Positions 31,407 to 40,404 of a DNA stretch of 64,000 nucleotides are shown piece by piece (position 1 is the stretch's first letter; each line of letters opens with the position of its first letter). The notes below the pieces were generated by a model. The model was not told the origin of the DNA, searched no databases, and saw only the letters and a list, made by a program, of their open reading frames with translations. This DNA comes from Candidatus Equicola faecalis (GTDB lineage Bacteria; Bacteroidota; Bacteroidia; Bacteroidales; Bacteroidaceae). The stretch lies in the NCBI GenBank assembly GCA_018065185.1, contig JAGHTU010000046.1, forward strand, positions 1 through 64,000. Reading direction: 5' to 3'. Both the position numbers and the translations under genes were made by a program.

Positions 31407-32006
31407 TCATTTCTGTTCGTCTATAAGAGAATGATAGAGCTCTACTACATGTTGCCACACATCCTTCGAGGTGAGTATTCCGGCTTCACGTATGGCATTG
31501 TTGCGGAAAGCATCAATACTGAGGTTGTCGCTGACAATTTTTATTGCCCCAACAAAATCCTGAGGAAAAGCCACCATATAATTTAACTCCATATCGTACA
31601 GCGTAGGCATGGTGTCGTTGGAAGCCGTGACAAACGAATTGCTTGTATAACATGGATAACCCTCCGTGCCAAACACAAGCGGATTGTTATGGTCAATAAA
31701 CTGATATGTACCGTCCATCATGCGATGTGATTCACTCACACGCACCACCGTCCCTATTTCCAGTGTGTTGCTACCGGCATAACCGATATTTATCACCTTC
31801 GTCCCTTTCGGTAATGTGCAAAGTGTCTTAATCACGTTTGAAGCACCTACGCCAGTGCACACACAATTCACTTGTGGCAGATATTGTGCCACCATCTTCT
31901 GTTCAGCCTCTTCGGCTACAAGTACTGTTACTGCTGCATTCTGTCCCATTGTCATAGCATTGCATCCTGCAAGAATCATCGTAATAATAGTTTTCTTTAT
32001 ATTCAT
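31407..32006 (-). CDS. Exported MTA/SAH nucleosidase-like (phosphorylase superfamily) protein
   Basis: VCTGVGASNVIKTL, VINIGYAGS, YDMELNYMVAF, VSDNLSID; N-terminal hydrophobic leader from ATG at 32006. Confidence 0.75.
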   Translation of the reverse strand: MNIKKTIITMILAGCNAMTMGQNAAVTVLVAEEAEQKMVAQYLPQVNCVCTGVGASNVIKTLCTLPKGTKVINIGYAGSNTLEIGTVVRVSESHRMMDGTYQFIDHNNPLVFGTEGYPCYTSNSFVTASNDTMPTLYDMELNYMVAFPQDFVGAIKIVSDNLSIDAFRNNAIREAGILTSKDVWQHVVELYHSLIDEQK

Positions 32007-32067
32007 AATGCACAAAGGTAAGGAAAATTTTGTGTAAGTTTGCAAGCGTAACAAACTATTATTCAAT

Positions 32068-32769
32068 ATGCCGATGGTAAAAGACATTATGACCTTCCTG
32101 CAGCAGTTGGCTTCTAACAATGATAAGAGATGGTTTGACGCTCATCGTAGTCAGTATTTAGATGTAAAAGCACAATTTGAAATACTGACAGAAAAACTCA
32201 TCAACGGCTGTGCGCAGTTTGATAATCGCATACATGACCTCAGCGTGAAGGACTGCACATACCGAATCTATCGTGATGTGCGTTTCTCTTCCGACAAGAG
32301 TCCGTATAAGACACACATGGGAGCATATATCTGTCCGCAAGGAAAGAAATCGGGTTATGCTGGGTATTACTTCCATATAGGAACAGGAGGCGAAGGCTAT
32401 CCGCATGGACACATGTTGGCGGCAGGAGACTACCGCACACAACCGGAGGTGATACGGGTGTTGCGGGAAGATATCATAAACGATAATGGTGAGATAGACA
32501 GAATCATTCGCCAAAAGGTGTCACCATTGTTCAGCATTGATATGAACAGTGCTTTGAAACGCGTGCCAAGAGGTTTTTCGGAAGATTCCCCGTGGAGCAA
32601 ATATCTGCGTCTGCGCACGTTTTGTCTCTGTGCCACGCCCGAGACGAAGTTTATGACGGCAAATGATGTGATAGAACGCTCACTGGAACTCTTTGCCACC
32701 ACACAGCCGTTTCTCGAATATGTGAATCGTGCCATTGAATATGTCTATGAAGAAGAGAGAATAAAATGA
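32068..32769 (+). CDS. DUF2461 (TIGR02453) family protein
   Basis: FLQQLASNNDKRWFDAHRSQY; YRIYRDVRFSSDKSPYKTHMGAYI. Confidence 0.85.
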   Translation: MPMVKDIMTFLQQLASNNDKRWFDAHRSQYLDVKAQFEILTEKLINGCAQFDNRIHDLSVKDCTYRIYRDVRFSSDKSPYKTHMGAYICPQGKKSGYAGYYFHIGTGGEGYPHGHMLAAGDYRTQPEVIRVLREDIINDNGEIDRIIRQKVSPLFSIDMNSALKRVPRGFSEDSPWSKYLRLRTFCLCATPETKFMTANDVIERSLELFATTQPFLEYVNRAIEYVYEEERIK

Positions 32770-35702
32770 AAACACGATATTTCATATCATTGGTGCTCAT
32801 TCTGACTCTGTCAAGTGTTAAGGCTACAGAGTGGGAAGATCAGCGCGTGTTGCAAATAAATCGTGAAGCACCACATGCCACATTTACGGCATACTATCAA
32901 ACAATGGGCGACCGCACGATGAGTCTCGACGGGAAATGGAAGTTTCACTGGACACGCACCCCAGACGAACAACCATCCGACTTCTTCCATCCCGACTACG
33001 ACGACTCGCACTGGCAGACGTTCTCCGTGCCCGCATGTTGGGAGATGAATGGATACGGCACACCTATCTATGCCAGTAGTGGATATACGTTCAGGATAAA
33101 TCCTCCATACGTCATGGATGAACCGAAGGAGCGTTACACCGCTTTTGTGGAGCGCAACCCTACAGGATGCTATCGGCGCACGATAAATATCCCTAAAGCA
33201 TGGAACGGAAAAGAAATTTATTTACATTTTGATGGAGTGTCATCGGCATTCTATCTGTGGGTGAACGGACAGATGGTGGGCTATTCACAAGGCAGTATGG
33301 AACCGGCAGACTTTCGCATCACAGATTATATTGATAATAGCGGTAAATGTATGGTGGCACTGAAAGTGCTGAAATACTGTGACGGCAGTTATCTTGAAGA
33401 TCAGGATATGTGGCGTATGGCAGGCATCCATCGCAGCATCACTCTCGTAGCACGCGAAAAGGTGCACATACGCGACTTTGGTGTGCGCACCATACTTTCA
33501 GATGATTATACACGCGCAGAATTGCTGATTCACCCTACTCTACACTTTCAACTCTCCACTTTCAAACAGCCAGCGATAGATATTGACGGATGGAGCATCG
33601 AGGCAAGTCTCTTTGACGCTACGGGTAAGATGATACTCGATTCCGTCATGAGTCATGGGATAAAGGACATACTGAATCTTGACCATAAGGCACGGATAAT
33701 GAACGACCGTACACCGCAACGCGGTTATCCGAAATGGGGATGGCTTTGCGCTCGTATCCGTAACCCACATTTGTGGACTGCCGAATCACCTTATTTATAC
33801 ACCTTGCATCTAAGGCTTTTGGACAGCAACGGACAGACTGTAGAGAACATCACGACACGGGTGGGCTTCCGCTCGGTGGAGATATGCGACGGGCGTATGC
33901 TCATCAATGGCAAGCAGATACGTCTGCGCGGAGTGAACAGGCACGAGATGCACCCTCTTTCAGGGCATGTCATGAGTGAGGAACTGATGTTGCGCGACAT
34001 ACTGCTCATGAAGCGTGCCAATATAAATGCTGTGCGCACGTGCCATTACCCGAACACACCGCGATGGTATGAACTGTGCGATTCGCTTGGGCTCTACGTT
34101 CTTGACGAGGTGGATATCGAAGAACATGGTCTGCGTGGGCAGTTGGCAAGCGATGAGACATGGACAGCAACATTCATGGACCGCACACAACGTTGCGTGG
34201 TGCGCGACCGCAATCATCCTTCTGTGATAATGTGGAGTCTCGGCAACGAGTCGGGATGGGGGCCAAATTTTGCCACCACCGCAGCATGGATACATGAATA
34301 TGACCCAACTCGTCCCGTCCACTACGAAGGGGCACAAGGAAAGGATGGAAACGACCCGAAAAGTGTCGATGTAATCAGTCGATTCTATCCACGCACACAA
34401 GATGAATACCTTAACCCGGGTGTGAAAGACGCGAACATGGAACGCCCAGAAAATGCCCGTTGGGAACGGTTGCTCTCTATAGCACAAAACGAGAATGACA
34501 ACCGGCCAGTACTCACTTCGGAATATGCCCACGCCATGGGGAATGCCCTTGGCAACCTGAAGGAATACTGGAAAGAGGTGTATTCTCATCCTCGTATGCT
34601 CGGTGGGTTCATCTGGGAATGGGCGGACGGCGGAATACAGAAAGATAGCATGATGGCTTATGGTGGCGATTTCGGCGATTATCCTAATCTAAAAGCATTC
34701 TGCGTGAAAGGCATAGTGACAGGCTATCGGCAAACGACACCGAAATACGAGGAGGTGAAGCAGATATATGCGCCTGTGGATTTTGAGTTGAAGAACGGAA
34801 ACCCGCATCTCATCGTTTTGGACGAAACGGTGAATACAGATGACTACCAAATCACTGCCACAAAGCAGCGCGGAGAGCATGGCGATGAATACCTGAATGT
34901 AACAGCCGCACTGAAAGAAGCAAAACCGTGGGCAGAGAAAGGGTACGTGATAAAGAGTCGTCAGTTCGTCATCCGTCAACCAAAAATGAGAAAAAGCATC
35001 ACTACCCATGTTCGTAGGGTTGATGTAAGTTCTCTGCCATGGCAAATTGTACCACACCTGATGCGGGCGCCTCTTGATAATGACAAGGGTTTTGGCAATT
35101 GGATAGCAAAAGAATGGGAAAACACCGATATCAACGACTCTGTTGAGGTGAAATATGACATCTCAGAATGTGAAGATGGAAGTCTGGACTTCCGTGTGAC
35201 ATTTACTCCTCACGGCAGTCTCCCTCCTGTGCCTTGCTATGGTGTGACATTTATGTTGCCTTCATCCCTCAATAGCCTCTCATGGTATGGGCGTGGCGAG
35301 GTGGAAGACTATCCTGACCGTCAGGCTGCCACCTCTATAGGCAGATGGTCGTCCACTGTCGATGAGCAGTATTTCCATTATGTTCGTCCACAAGATGGCG
35401 GGCATCATTCCGACACGTATGAGGTGTTGCTTTGTGACAGCATCCCGGGAGAGGGTTGGAGTTTTACGGCACTTGACAAGCCTTTCGTCTTTCAGGCATT
35501 ACCATATTCTGTCCGCCAACTCACCACTACGGCACACGACTGTCAGTTACGCCCCGAGCCATACGTTTTCCTCAGCATCGATGCTGCTGTGATGGGCATC
35601 GGCAACAGCAGTTGCGGTCCTGGTGTGTTGAAGAAATATGCCTTGCCACAGCAAGAATACTCTCTCCACCTCAAGATAGAAAAAATAGGAAAGAATTTAT
35701 AG
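32766..35702 (+). CDS. GH2 beta-galactosidase (LacZ-like)
   Basis: LRGVNRHEMHPLSGHVMSEE; IMWSLGNESGWGPN; LTSEYAHAMGNALGNLKEYW. Confidence 0.92.
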   Translation: MKTRYFISLVLILTLSSVKATEWEDQRVLQINREAPHATFTAYYQTMGDRTMSLDGKWKFHWTRTPDEQPSDFFHPDYDDSHWQTFSVPACWEMNGYGTPIYASSGYTFRINPPYVMDEPKERYTAFVERNPTGCYRRTINIPKAWNGKEIYLHFDGVSSAFYLWVNGQMVGYSQGSMEPADFRITDYIDNSGKCMVALKVLKYCDGSYLEDQDMWRMAGIHRSITLVAREKVHIRDFGVRTILSDDYTRAELLIHPTLHFQLSTFKQPAIDIDGWSIEASLFDATGKMILDSVMSHGIKDILNLDHKARIMNDRTPQRGYPKWGWLCARIRNPHLWTAESPYLYTLHLRLLDSNGQTVENITTRVGFRSVEICDGRMLINGKQIRLRGVNRHEMHPLSGHVMSEELMLRDILLMKRANINAVRTCHYPNTPRWYELCDSLGLYVLDEVDIEEHGLRGQLASDETWTATFMDRTQRCVVRDRNHPSVIMWSLGNESGWGPNFATTAAWIHEYDPTRPVHYEGAQGKDGNDPKSVDVISRFYPRTQDEYLNPGVKDANMERPENARWERLLSIAQNENDNRPVLTSEYAHAMGNALGNLKEYWKEVYSHPRMLGGFIWEWADGGIQKDSMMAYGGDFGDYPNLKAFCVKGIVTGYRQTTPKYEEVKQIYAPVDFELKNGNPHLIVLDETVNTDDYQITATKQRGEHGDEYLNVTAALKEAKPWAEKGYVIKSRQFVIRQPKMRKSITTHVRRVDVSSLPWQIVPHLMRAPLDNDKGFGNWIAKEWENTDINDSVEVKYDISECEDGSLDFRVTFTPHGSLPPVPCYGVTFMLPSSLNSLSWYGRGEVEDYPDRQAATSIGRWSSTVDEQYFHYVRPQDGGHHSDTYEVLLCDSIPGEGWSFTALDKPFVFQALPYSVRQLTTTAHDCQLRPEPYVFLSIDAAVMGIGNSSCGPGVLKKYALPQQEYSLHLKIEKIGKNL

Positions 35703-35711
35703 AACACACCT

Positions 35712-36518
35712 TTAGAATGTACAAGGGAGTGTAAGGAGTTGGTAATATAGTGTGCGTGCCATGCGTCGCATACCCTCATCGTTTGGATGCAAACGGTCGT
35801 TGGCATGTCCGAAAGTGTCTTGACACTCATGCATAGGAAATAGCCCTGATGTGGCATTCCAATCGATGACCGGCACAGCCCACACATTACCCGCCTCCTT
35901 AATGGCATTGACGTATGCCTCAAGGTATTCTCCGCACCAGTTAGTGTAGTCTTCGGTCGGTTGCCAGTTCTTTTCGTTGAAATAAGCCCTGCCACGGTGT
36001 AAAGGCGTAAGAAGAACAATCTGTTTCGTAGGGTACATGCGTTTGATGGAGTCAAGTGCGATGTTGATACGTCCCTTGAAAGTCTCATCATCAAAGACGA
36101 TGTGCCTGCGACGACGCTTTTCCAACTGCTTCTCCTTGCCTTTTGCAGCGAACACTTCCTCCTCCGTCTCTTTATACCATTCTCCTATCGGCAAGCCACT
36201 GTTGTAGTCGTTAGTGCCGAGAAAAATAAGGATTGCATCCACATCATCCCCATGTTCACTTTTTAGTTTGTTGGCTTGATTGATGGCATCATCCCATTGT
36301 CTTCCACTGATGCCATATACATACGAGGTGATGTTCAGCCACTGCTGAAGGAAAGCCCACCACTTTGTTTTTGCCTGTTTCAGTCGCGGATCAGTAATCG
36401 AGTCACCGATATATGCCACTTTCTTCCCGTGCCACGGATGCTGAAATACAGCCTGTGCCTGACAGTTTGCGATACACCCAAATGCGAATAATAACGATAT
36501 AATAAAGACTTTTTTCAT
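35712..36518 (-). CDS. Secreted SGNH/GDSL hydrolase
   Basis: VAYIGDSITDPR; ILIFLGTNDYNSG; DRLHPNDEGMRR. Confidence 0.88.
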   Translation of the reverse strand: MKKVFIISLLFAFGCIANCQAQAVFQHPWHGKKVAYIGDSITDPRLKQAKTKWWAFLQQWLNITSYVYGISGRQWDDAINQANKLKSEHGDDVDAILIFLGTNDYNSGLPIGEWYKETEEEVFAAKGKEKQLEKRRRRHIVFDDETFKGRINIALDSIKRMYPTKQIVLLTPLHRGRAYFNEKNWQPTEDYTNWCGEYLEAYVNAIKEAGNVWAVPVIDWNATSGLFPMHECQDTFGHANDRLHPNDEGMRRMARTLYYQLLTLPCTF

Positions 36519-36696
36519 ATCACTTTTGATTGATGTTTTATGTTTACAAACTTATAAAAACATAATAACACGCCAAAGGAAATGCGCGATTATTTTACCA
36601 CATCGAAGGATAATACAATTTTTAGGTAATACAATTTTTACATTTCACCTTATTAATAAGGTACCACGGAAAGGATTTCCATTTGTCGCACGGGCA

Positions 36697-36993
36697 GTCT
36701 CTTTCCATCGCTCAGAGTTCTGTATATAGCGATGACGCACTTTATTCCTACATTGGGTTAATCCTCGTTTCGAGTTGCAGTCGTGATGTTGCAAAGGGGG
36801 GGGGTGTAGGATATAATATCATACAAGTGTATGATATAAGATCCTACACGTGTATGATATAAGATCATACAAGTCATTCGATGGGAAGAGGAGGAGTGAG
36901 ACATGAAAAGAGAGTGAGTGCGAGACAAAACGAAAGCCATCACGCTACAAGTACAAAAGTCTGCGCGAGGGGATGAGATGCCCTGTTCGAGCG
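36697..36993. repeat. Long dispersed repeat, copy 1
   Basis: Shares ctgtatatagcgatgacgcactttattcc ... gagttgcagt.gtgatgttgcaaag ... catacaagtcattcgatgggaag ... aaaagtctgcgcga with 57361-57654. Confidence 0.9.
36805..36871. repeat. Three 21-bp palindromic units, 23-bp pitch (copy 1)
   Basis: TGTAGGATATAATATCATACA-AG-TGTATGATATAAGATCCTACA-CG-TGTATGATATAAGATCATACA. Confidence 0.9.
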
Positions 36994-37117
36994 ATTGACT
37001 TCCCCAAATTTGGTAGCATCAAGACAAAGTTCGTGCAAACTGGCGGAGAGACTGAATGTCTCTCTGCTTGCGACAGCTGCGGGTTTATCCGTACAAAGGA
37101 GCCCCTGTTTACAGGTA

Positions 37118-37186
37118 GCAGAGATAAGTTCACTTAATCTATGCCGAGGTGCAGCCGAAGTTACGCAAAAAGCGAAAGCAAAAATC
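37118..37186 (+). repeat. Second dispersed repeat, copy A
   Basis: gcagagataagttcacttaatctatgccgaggtgcagccgaagtt...; inverted copy at 50881-50943. Confidence 0.85.
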
Positions 37187-37218
37187 TAACGATTTTTTTG
37201 ATTGTTATATCTTCCCGA

Positions 37219-37250
37219 TTTGTTCTAATTTTTGGAATTGTATATATTTG
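37219..37250 (+). promoter_or_regulatory. Bacteroidetes promoter TTTG-N20-TATATTTG upstream of RM gene
   Basis: TTTG 37219-37222, TATATTTG 37243-37250, ATG at 37299. Confidence 0.55.
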
Positions 37251-37298
37251 CACATATTAAGATGGGTTACATAAATTCTAAAATACAGACATAACTCC

Positions 37299-40070
37299 AT
37301 GAATAAAGACACAGAAAAACGGGTGAAAGCCTTTGTTGAACGTTGGAGAGGCAGAGGATATGAAAAGGGAGAAAGTCAGCCGTTCTGGTTGGATCTTCTT
37401 CAGACTGTACAGGGAGTGGAACGACCATACGATATAGTTTCTTTCGAGAATCAGGTGAAGCTCAGTAGCACCAGTTTTATTGATGCTTATATCGAGCCCA
37501 CTCACACACTCATCGAGCAGAAGTCCATCGACAAAGACCTTCGCAAGCCCATTCCGCAGAGCGACGGCTCTCTGCTAAAACCATTCGAGCAGGCAAAACG
37601 TTACAACAACGAACTGCCGTATTCCAAGCGTGCTCGTTGGATGGTGATATGCAACTTCAAGGAATTTCACGTCTATGACATGGAGAACCCTCACAGCGAA
37701 CCGGAGGTTATCTTGCTGGAAAACTTGGAAAAGGAATATTACCGCCTGAGATTTCTCACCGAGACAAAAGACGTGCATTTGCAAAAAGAGCTTGAAGTGT
37801 CGATGAAGGCTGGCGATATTATCGGCGAGATTTACGACGAGTTGTTGAAAGAATACCGCAATCCTGATTCTGACGAGACCTTGAAAAGTCTGAACGTGCT
37901 TTGTGTGCGATTGGTGTTTTGCTTGTATGCTGAGGATGCTGGCATCTTCGGTAAGCACGATATGTTTCACGACTATTTGGTGAAATATAAACCGGGCGAG
38001 GGCGACATGCGCCGTGCACTTATCGACCTGTTTCGTGTGCTGAACACTCCCGAGAGTGAGCGTGACCCGTATTTGAACGATGACCTTTTGGCTTTCCCTT
38101 ACTGCAATGGTGGATTGTTTGCCGATGAAACGGTTGAGATTCCGCGTTTCAACGACAAGATAGCACATCTGCTTTTGCAAAATGCGAGCCTTGATTTTGA
38201 TTGGAGCCAGATTAGTCCTACTATCTTCGGTGCCGTCTTTGAGAGCACGCTCAACCCCGAGACGCGTCGTAGTGGCGGAATGCACTATACTTCGATAAAG
38301 AACATACACAAGGTGATAGACCCTTTGTTCCTTGATGACTTGCGCCAAGAGTTTGAGAGCATCAAGGGAGAACGTTTGGAACGCACTCGTCGCACTCATC
38401 TTGATGCTTTCCACGACAAGTTGGCAAGTCTTACGTTTCTTGACCCTGCTTGCGGTAGTGGCAATTTCTTGACGGAGACTTACCTTTCGTTGCGCCGATT
38501 GGAAAATGAGGTGATATTGGAAAAGAGTAAGGGTGAGAGTTTTCTTGGGTTTGAGAATCCGATAAAGGTAGATATTCATCAGTTTTATGGTATAGAGATT
38601 AACGACTTTGCTGTCTCCACAGCCACCACTGCTCTTTGGATTGCCGAGTCGCAGATGATGAGCGAGACGGAGAAGATTATACACAAAGACCTTGATATGT
38701 TGCCGTTGAAGAGTTATCACAACATCCACGAGGGCAACGCCTTGCGTATGGATTGGAACGACGTTATCCCTGCTTCGGAACTGTCCTACATTATGGGCAA
38801 TCCGCCGTTTGTGGGGCATCAAAATAGAAATAAAGCACAAATAGAAGATATGGATGTTGCCTTTCATGATTTTGAAACATACGGAAAACTTGATTACGTA
38901 TCCGCTTGGTACAAAATGGCAGCAGATTATATGCAAGAAACAGACATTCAGGCGGCTTTTGTTTCAACAAATTCCATTTGTCAAGGTGAGTCCGTTTCTG
39001 TTATGTGGGAACCACTTTTTACTAAAAGAAATTTGCAGATTCAATATGCGTGGCGTTCCTTTATTTGGGATAGTGAGGCAAGTTTGAAGGCACACGTTCA
39101 TTGCGTTATTGTAGGTTTCAGCGTTGCGCCAAATAATAAGCCTAAATATATTTTTCAAAGTGAACAAAAGAAAGAAGTAAAAAATATTAATGGATATTTA
39201 TTGGATGCTCCAAATGTATTTATTCAGGGTAGAGGAAATGTCTTAACAAATGGATTGCCTTTAATGACAAAAGGTAGTCAACCTACAGATGGTGGTAACT
39301 TAATTTTATCAGTTGAAGAAAGAAACGACATTCTTAAAAAATATCCCAATGCTGATGATTTTATAAAGCAATATATAGGTGCTGATGATTTTATTAACAA
39401 TAAATTGCGCTATTGTTTGTGGTTAAAAGATGTGGAACCTTCGAAATTTAGGCATATTCCACAAATTATGGAACGATTAGAAAAAGTTGCAAACTTACGC
39501 AAAAATAGTCCAACAAAATCTGTACAATTTGATGCGTTCACTCCATATTTATTTACTCAAATAAGACAACCAGAATCAATGTATTTAGTTGTTCCTGAAA
39601 CATCTTCAGAACGCAGAAAATATATTCCTATGGGTTTTGTTAGCCCAAATATTATATGTAGTAATGCTATTCGGTTTATTCCAAATGCAACATTATATTT
39701 GTTTGGTGTATTAACTTCAAATGTTCATAATGCATGGATGCGTGCCGTTTGTGGAAGATTAAAAAGCGATTATCGATACTCCCCATATATTTACAACAAC
39801 TTCCCTTGGCCTAATCCAAGCGAAGAACAAAAAGCAAAGATAGAGCAGACGGCACAAGCTATTCTTGACGCTCGCGCACTATACCCTGACTCATCACTTG
39901 CCGACCTATATGACGAGGTGGCGATGCCTCCAGAACTGCGCAAGGCACACCAGCAAAACGACCGCGCCGTGATGGAAGCCTACGGATTCCCTGTAAGTCG
40001 CGACTTTACCGAAAGCGACTGCGTGGCAGAACTCTTCAAAATGTACCAAATCCTCACAGGTGATAATTAA
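37299..40070 (+). CDS. Single-chain Type IIL/IIG restriction-modification enzyme, MmeI-like
   Basis: N-terminal nuclease-like FIDAYIEPTHTLIEQKS; SAM motif LDPACGSGNFLTET; catalytic IMGNPPFVGH; C-terminal MmeI-type recognition region RYSPYIYNNFPWP. Confidence 0.88.
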   Translation: MNKDTEKRVKAFVERWRGRGYEKGESQPFWLDLLQTVQGVERPYDIVSFENQVKLSSTSFIDAYIEPTHTLIEQKSIDKDLRKPIPQSDGSLLKPFEQAKRYNNELPYSKRARWMVICNFKEFHVYDMENPHSEPEVILLENLEKEYYRLRFLTETKDVHLQKELEVSMKAGDIIGEIYDELLKEYRNPDSDETLKSLNVLCVRLVFCLYAEDAGIFGKHDMFHDYLVKYKPGEGDMRRALIDLFRVLNTPESERDPYLNDDLLAFPYCNGGLFADETVEIPRFNDKIAHLLLQNASLDFDWSQISPTIFGAVFESTLNPETRRSGGMHYTSIKNIHKVIDPLFLDDLRQEFESIKGERLERTRRTHLDAFHDKLASLTFLDPACGSGNFLTETYLSLRRLENEVILEKSKGESFLGFENPIKVDIHQFYGIEINDFAVSTATTALWIAESQMMSETEKIIHKDLDMLPLKSYHNIHEGNALRMDWNDVIPASELSYIMGNPPFVGHQNRNKAQIEDMDVAFHDFETYGKLDYVSAWYKMAADYMQETDIQAAFVSTNSICQGESVSVMWEPLFTKRNLQIQYAWRSFIWDSEASLKAHVHCVIVGFSVAPNNKPKYIFQSEQKKEVKNINGYLLDAPNVFIQGRGNVLTNGLPLMTKGSQPTDGGNLILSVEERNDILKKYPNADDFIKQYIGADDFINNKLRYCLWLKDVEPSKFRHIPQIMERLEKVANLRKNSPTKSVQFDAFTPYLFTQIRQPESMYLVVPETSSERRKYIPMGFVSPNIICSNAIRFIPNATLYLFGVLTSNVHNAWMRAVCGRLKSDYRYSPYIYNNFPWPNPSEEQKAKIEQTAQAILDARALYPDSSLADLYDEVAMPPELRKAHQQNDRAVMEAYGFPVSRDFTESDCVAELFKMYQILTGDN

Positions 40071-40090
40071 AAACCCATTCTAAACTTTTC

Positions 40091-40123
40091 TTTGTCAGAT
40101 TGAAATAAAATATTGTAATTTTG
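40091..40123 (+). promoter_or_regulatory. Bacteroidetes promoter TTTG-N21-TAATTTTG
   Basis: TTTG 40091-40094, TAATTTTG 40116-40123; ATG at 40133. Confidence 0.5.
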
Positions 40124-40132
40124 CAAAAGAAT

Positions 40133-40384
40133 ATGGACAAGACGTTGTACATAATAGCAGGATGTAATGGGGCTGGAAAGACAACAGCTTCAATGAATAT
40201 AAGTCTTATGTCGGAAGAGGATAGAAAAAAACTGATAAAAGGTTTGGAATTGTCATCATACAAGACACTCCGTCGGAAGGCGATGCTCAATGAGGATGTC
40301 GTACAGTCTGATGAAGACGGCAATATGGTGATAATGCCAGCACGTGCAGTATTTACCAAATTGTATAATGAACCCGTGCCTTAG
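40133..40384 (+). pseudogene. Zeta-toxin-like P-loop N-terminus fused to short antitoxin-like C-terminus
   Basis: MDKTLYIIAGCNGAGKTTAS then MSEEDRKKLIKGLELSSYKTLRRKAMLNEDVVQSDEDGNMVIMPARAVF; rest of kinase missing. Confidence 0.5.
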
Positions 40385-40404
40385 GGCAAAAAATACACAT
40401 CACC

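Noticed and set aside
37575-38936. 453-aa minus-strand ORF opposite the RM gene
   Set aside because: Lies antisense to a clearly coding MmeI-like gene, has no recognisable domain, and looks like a shadow ORF
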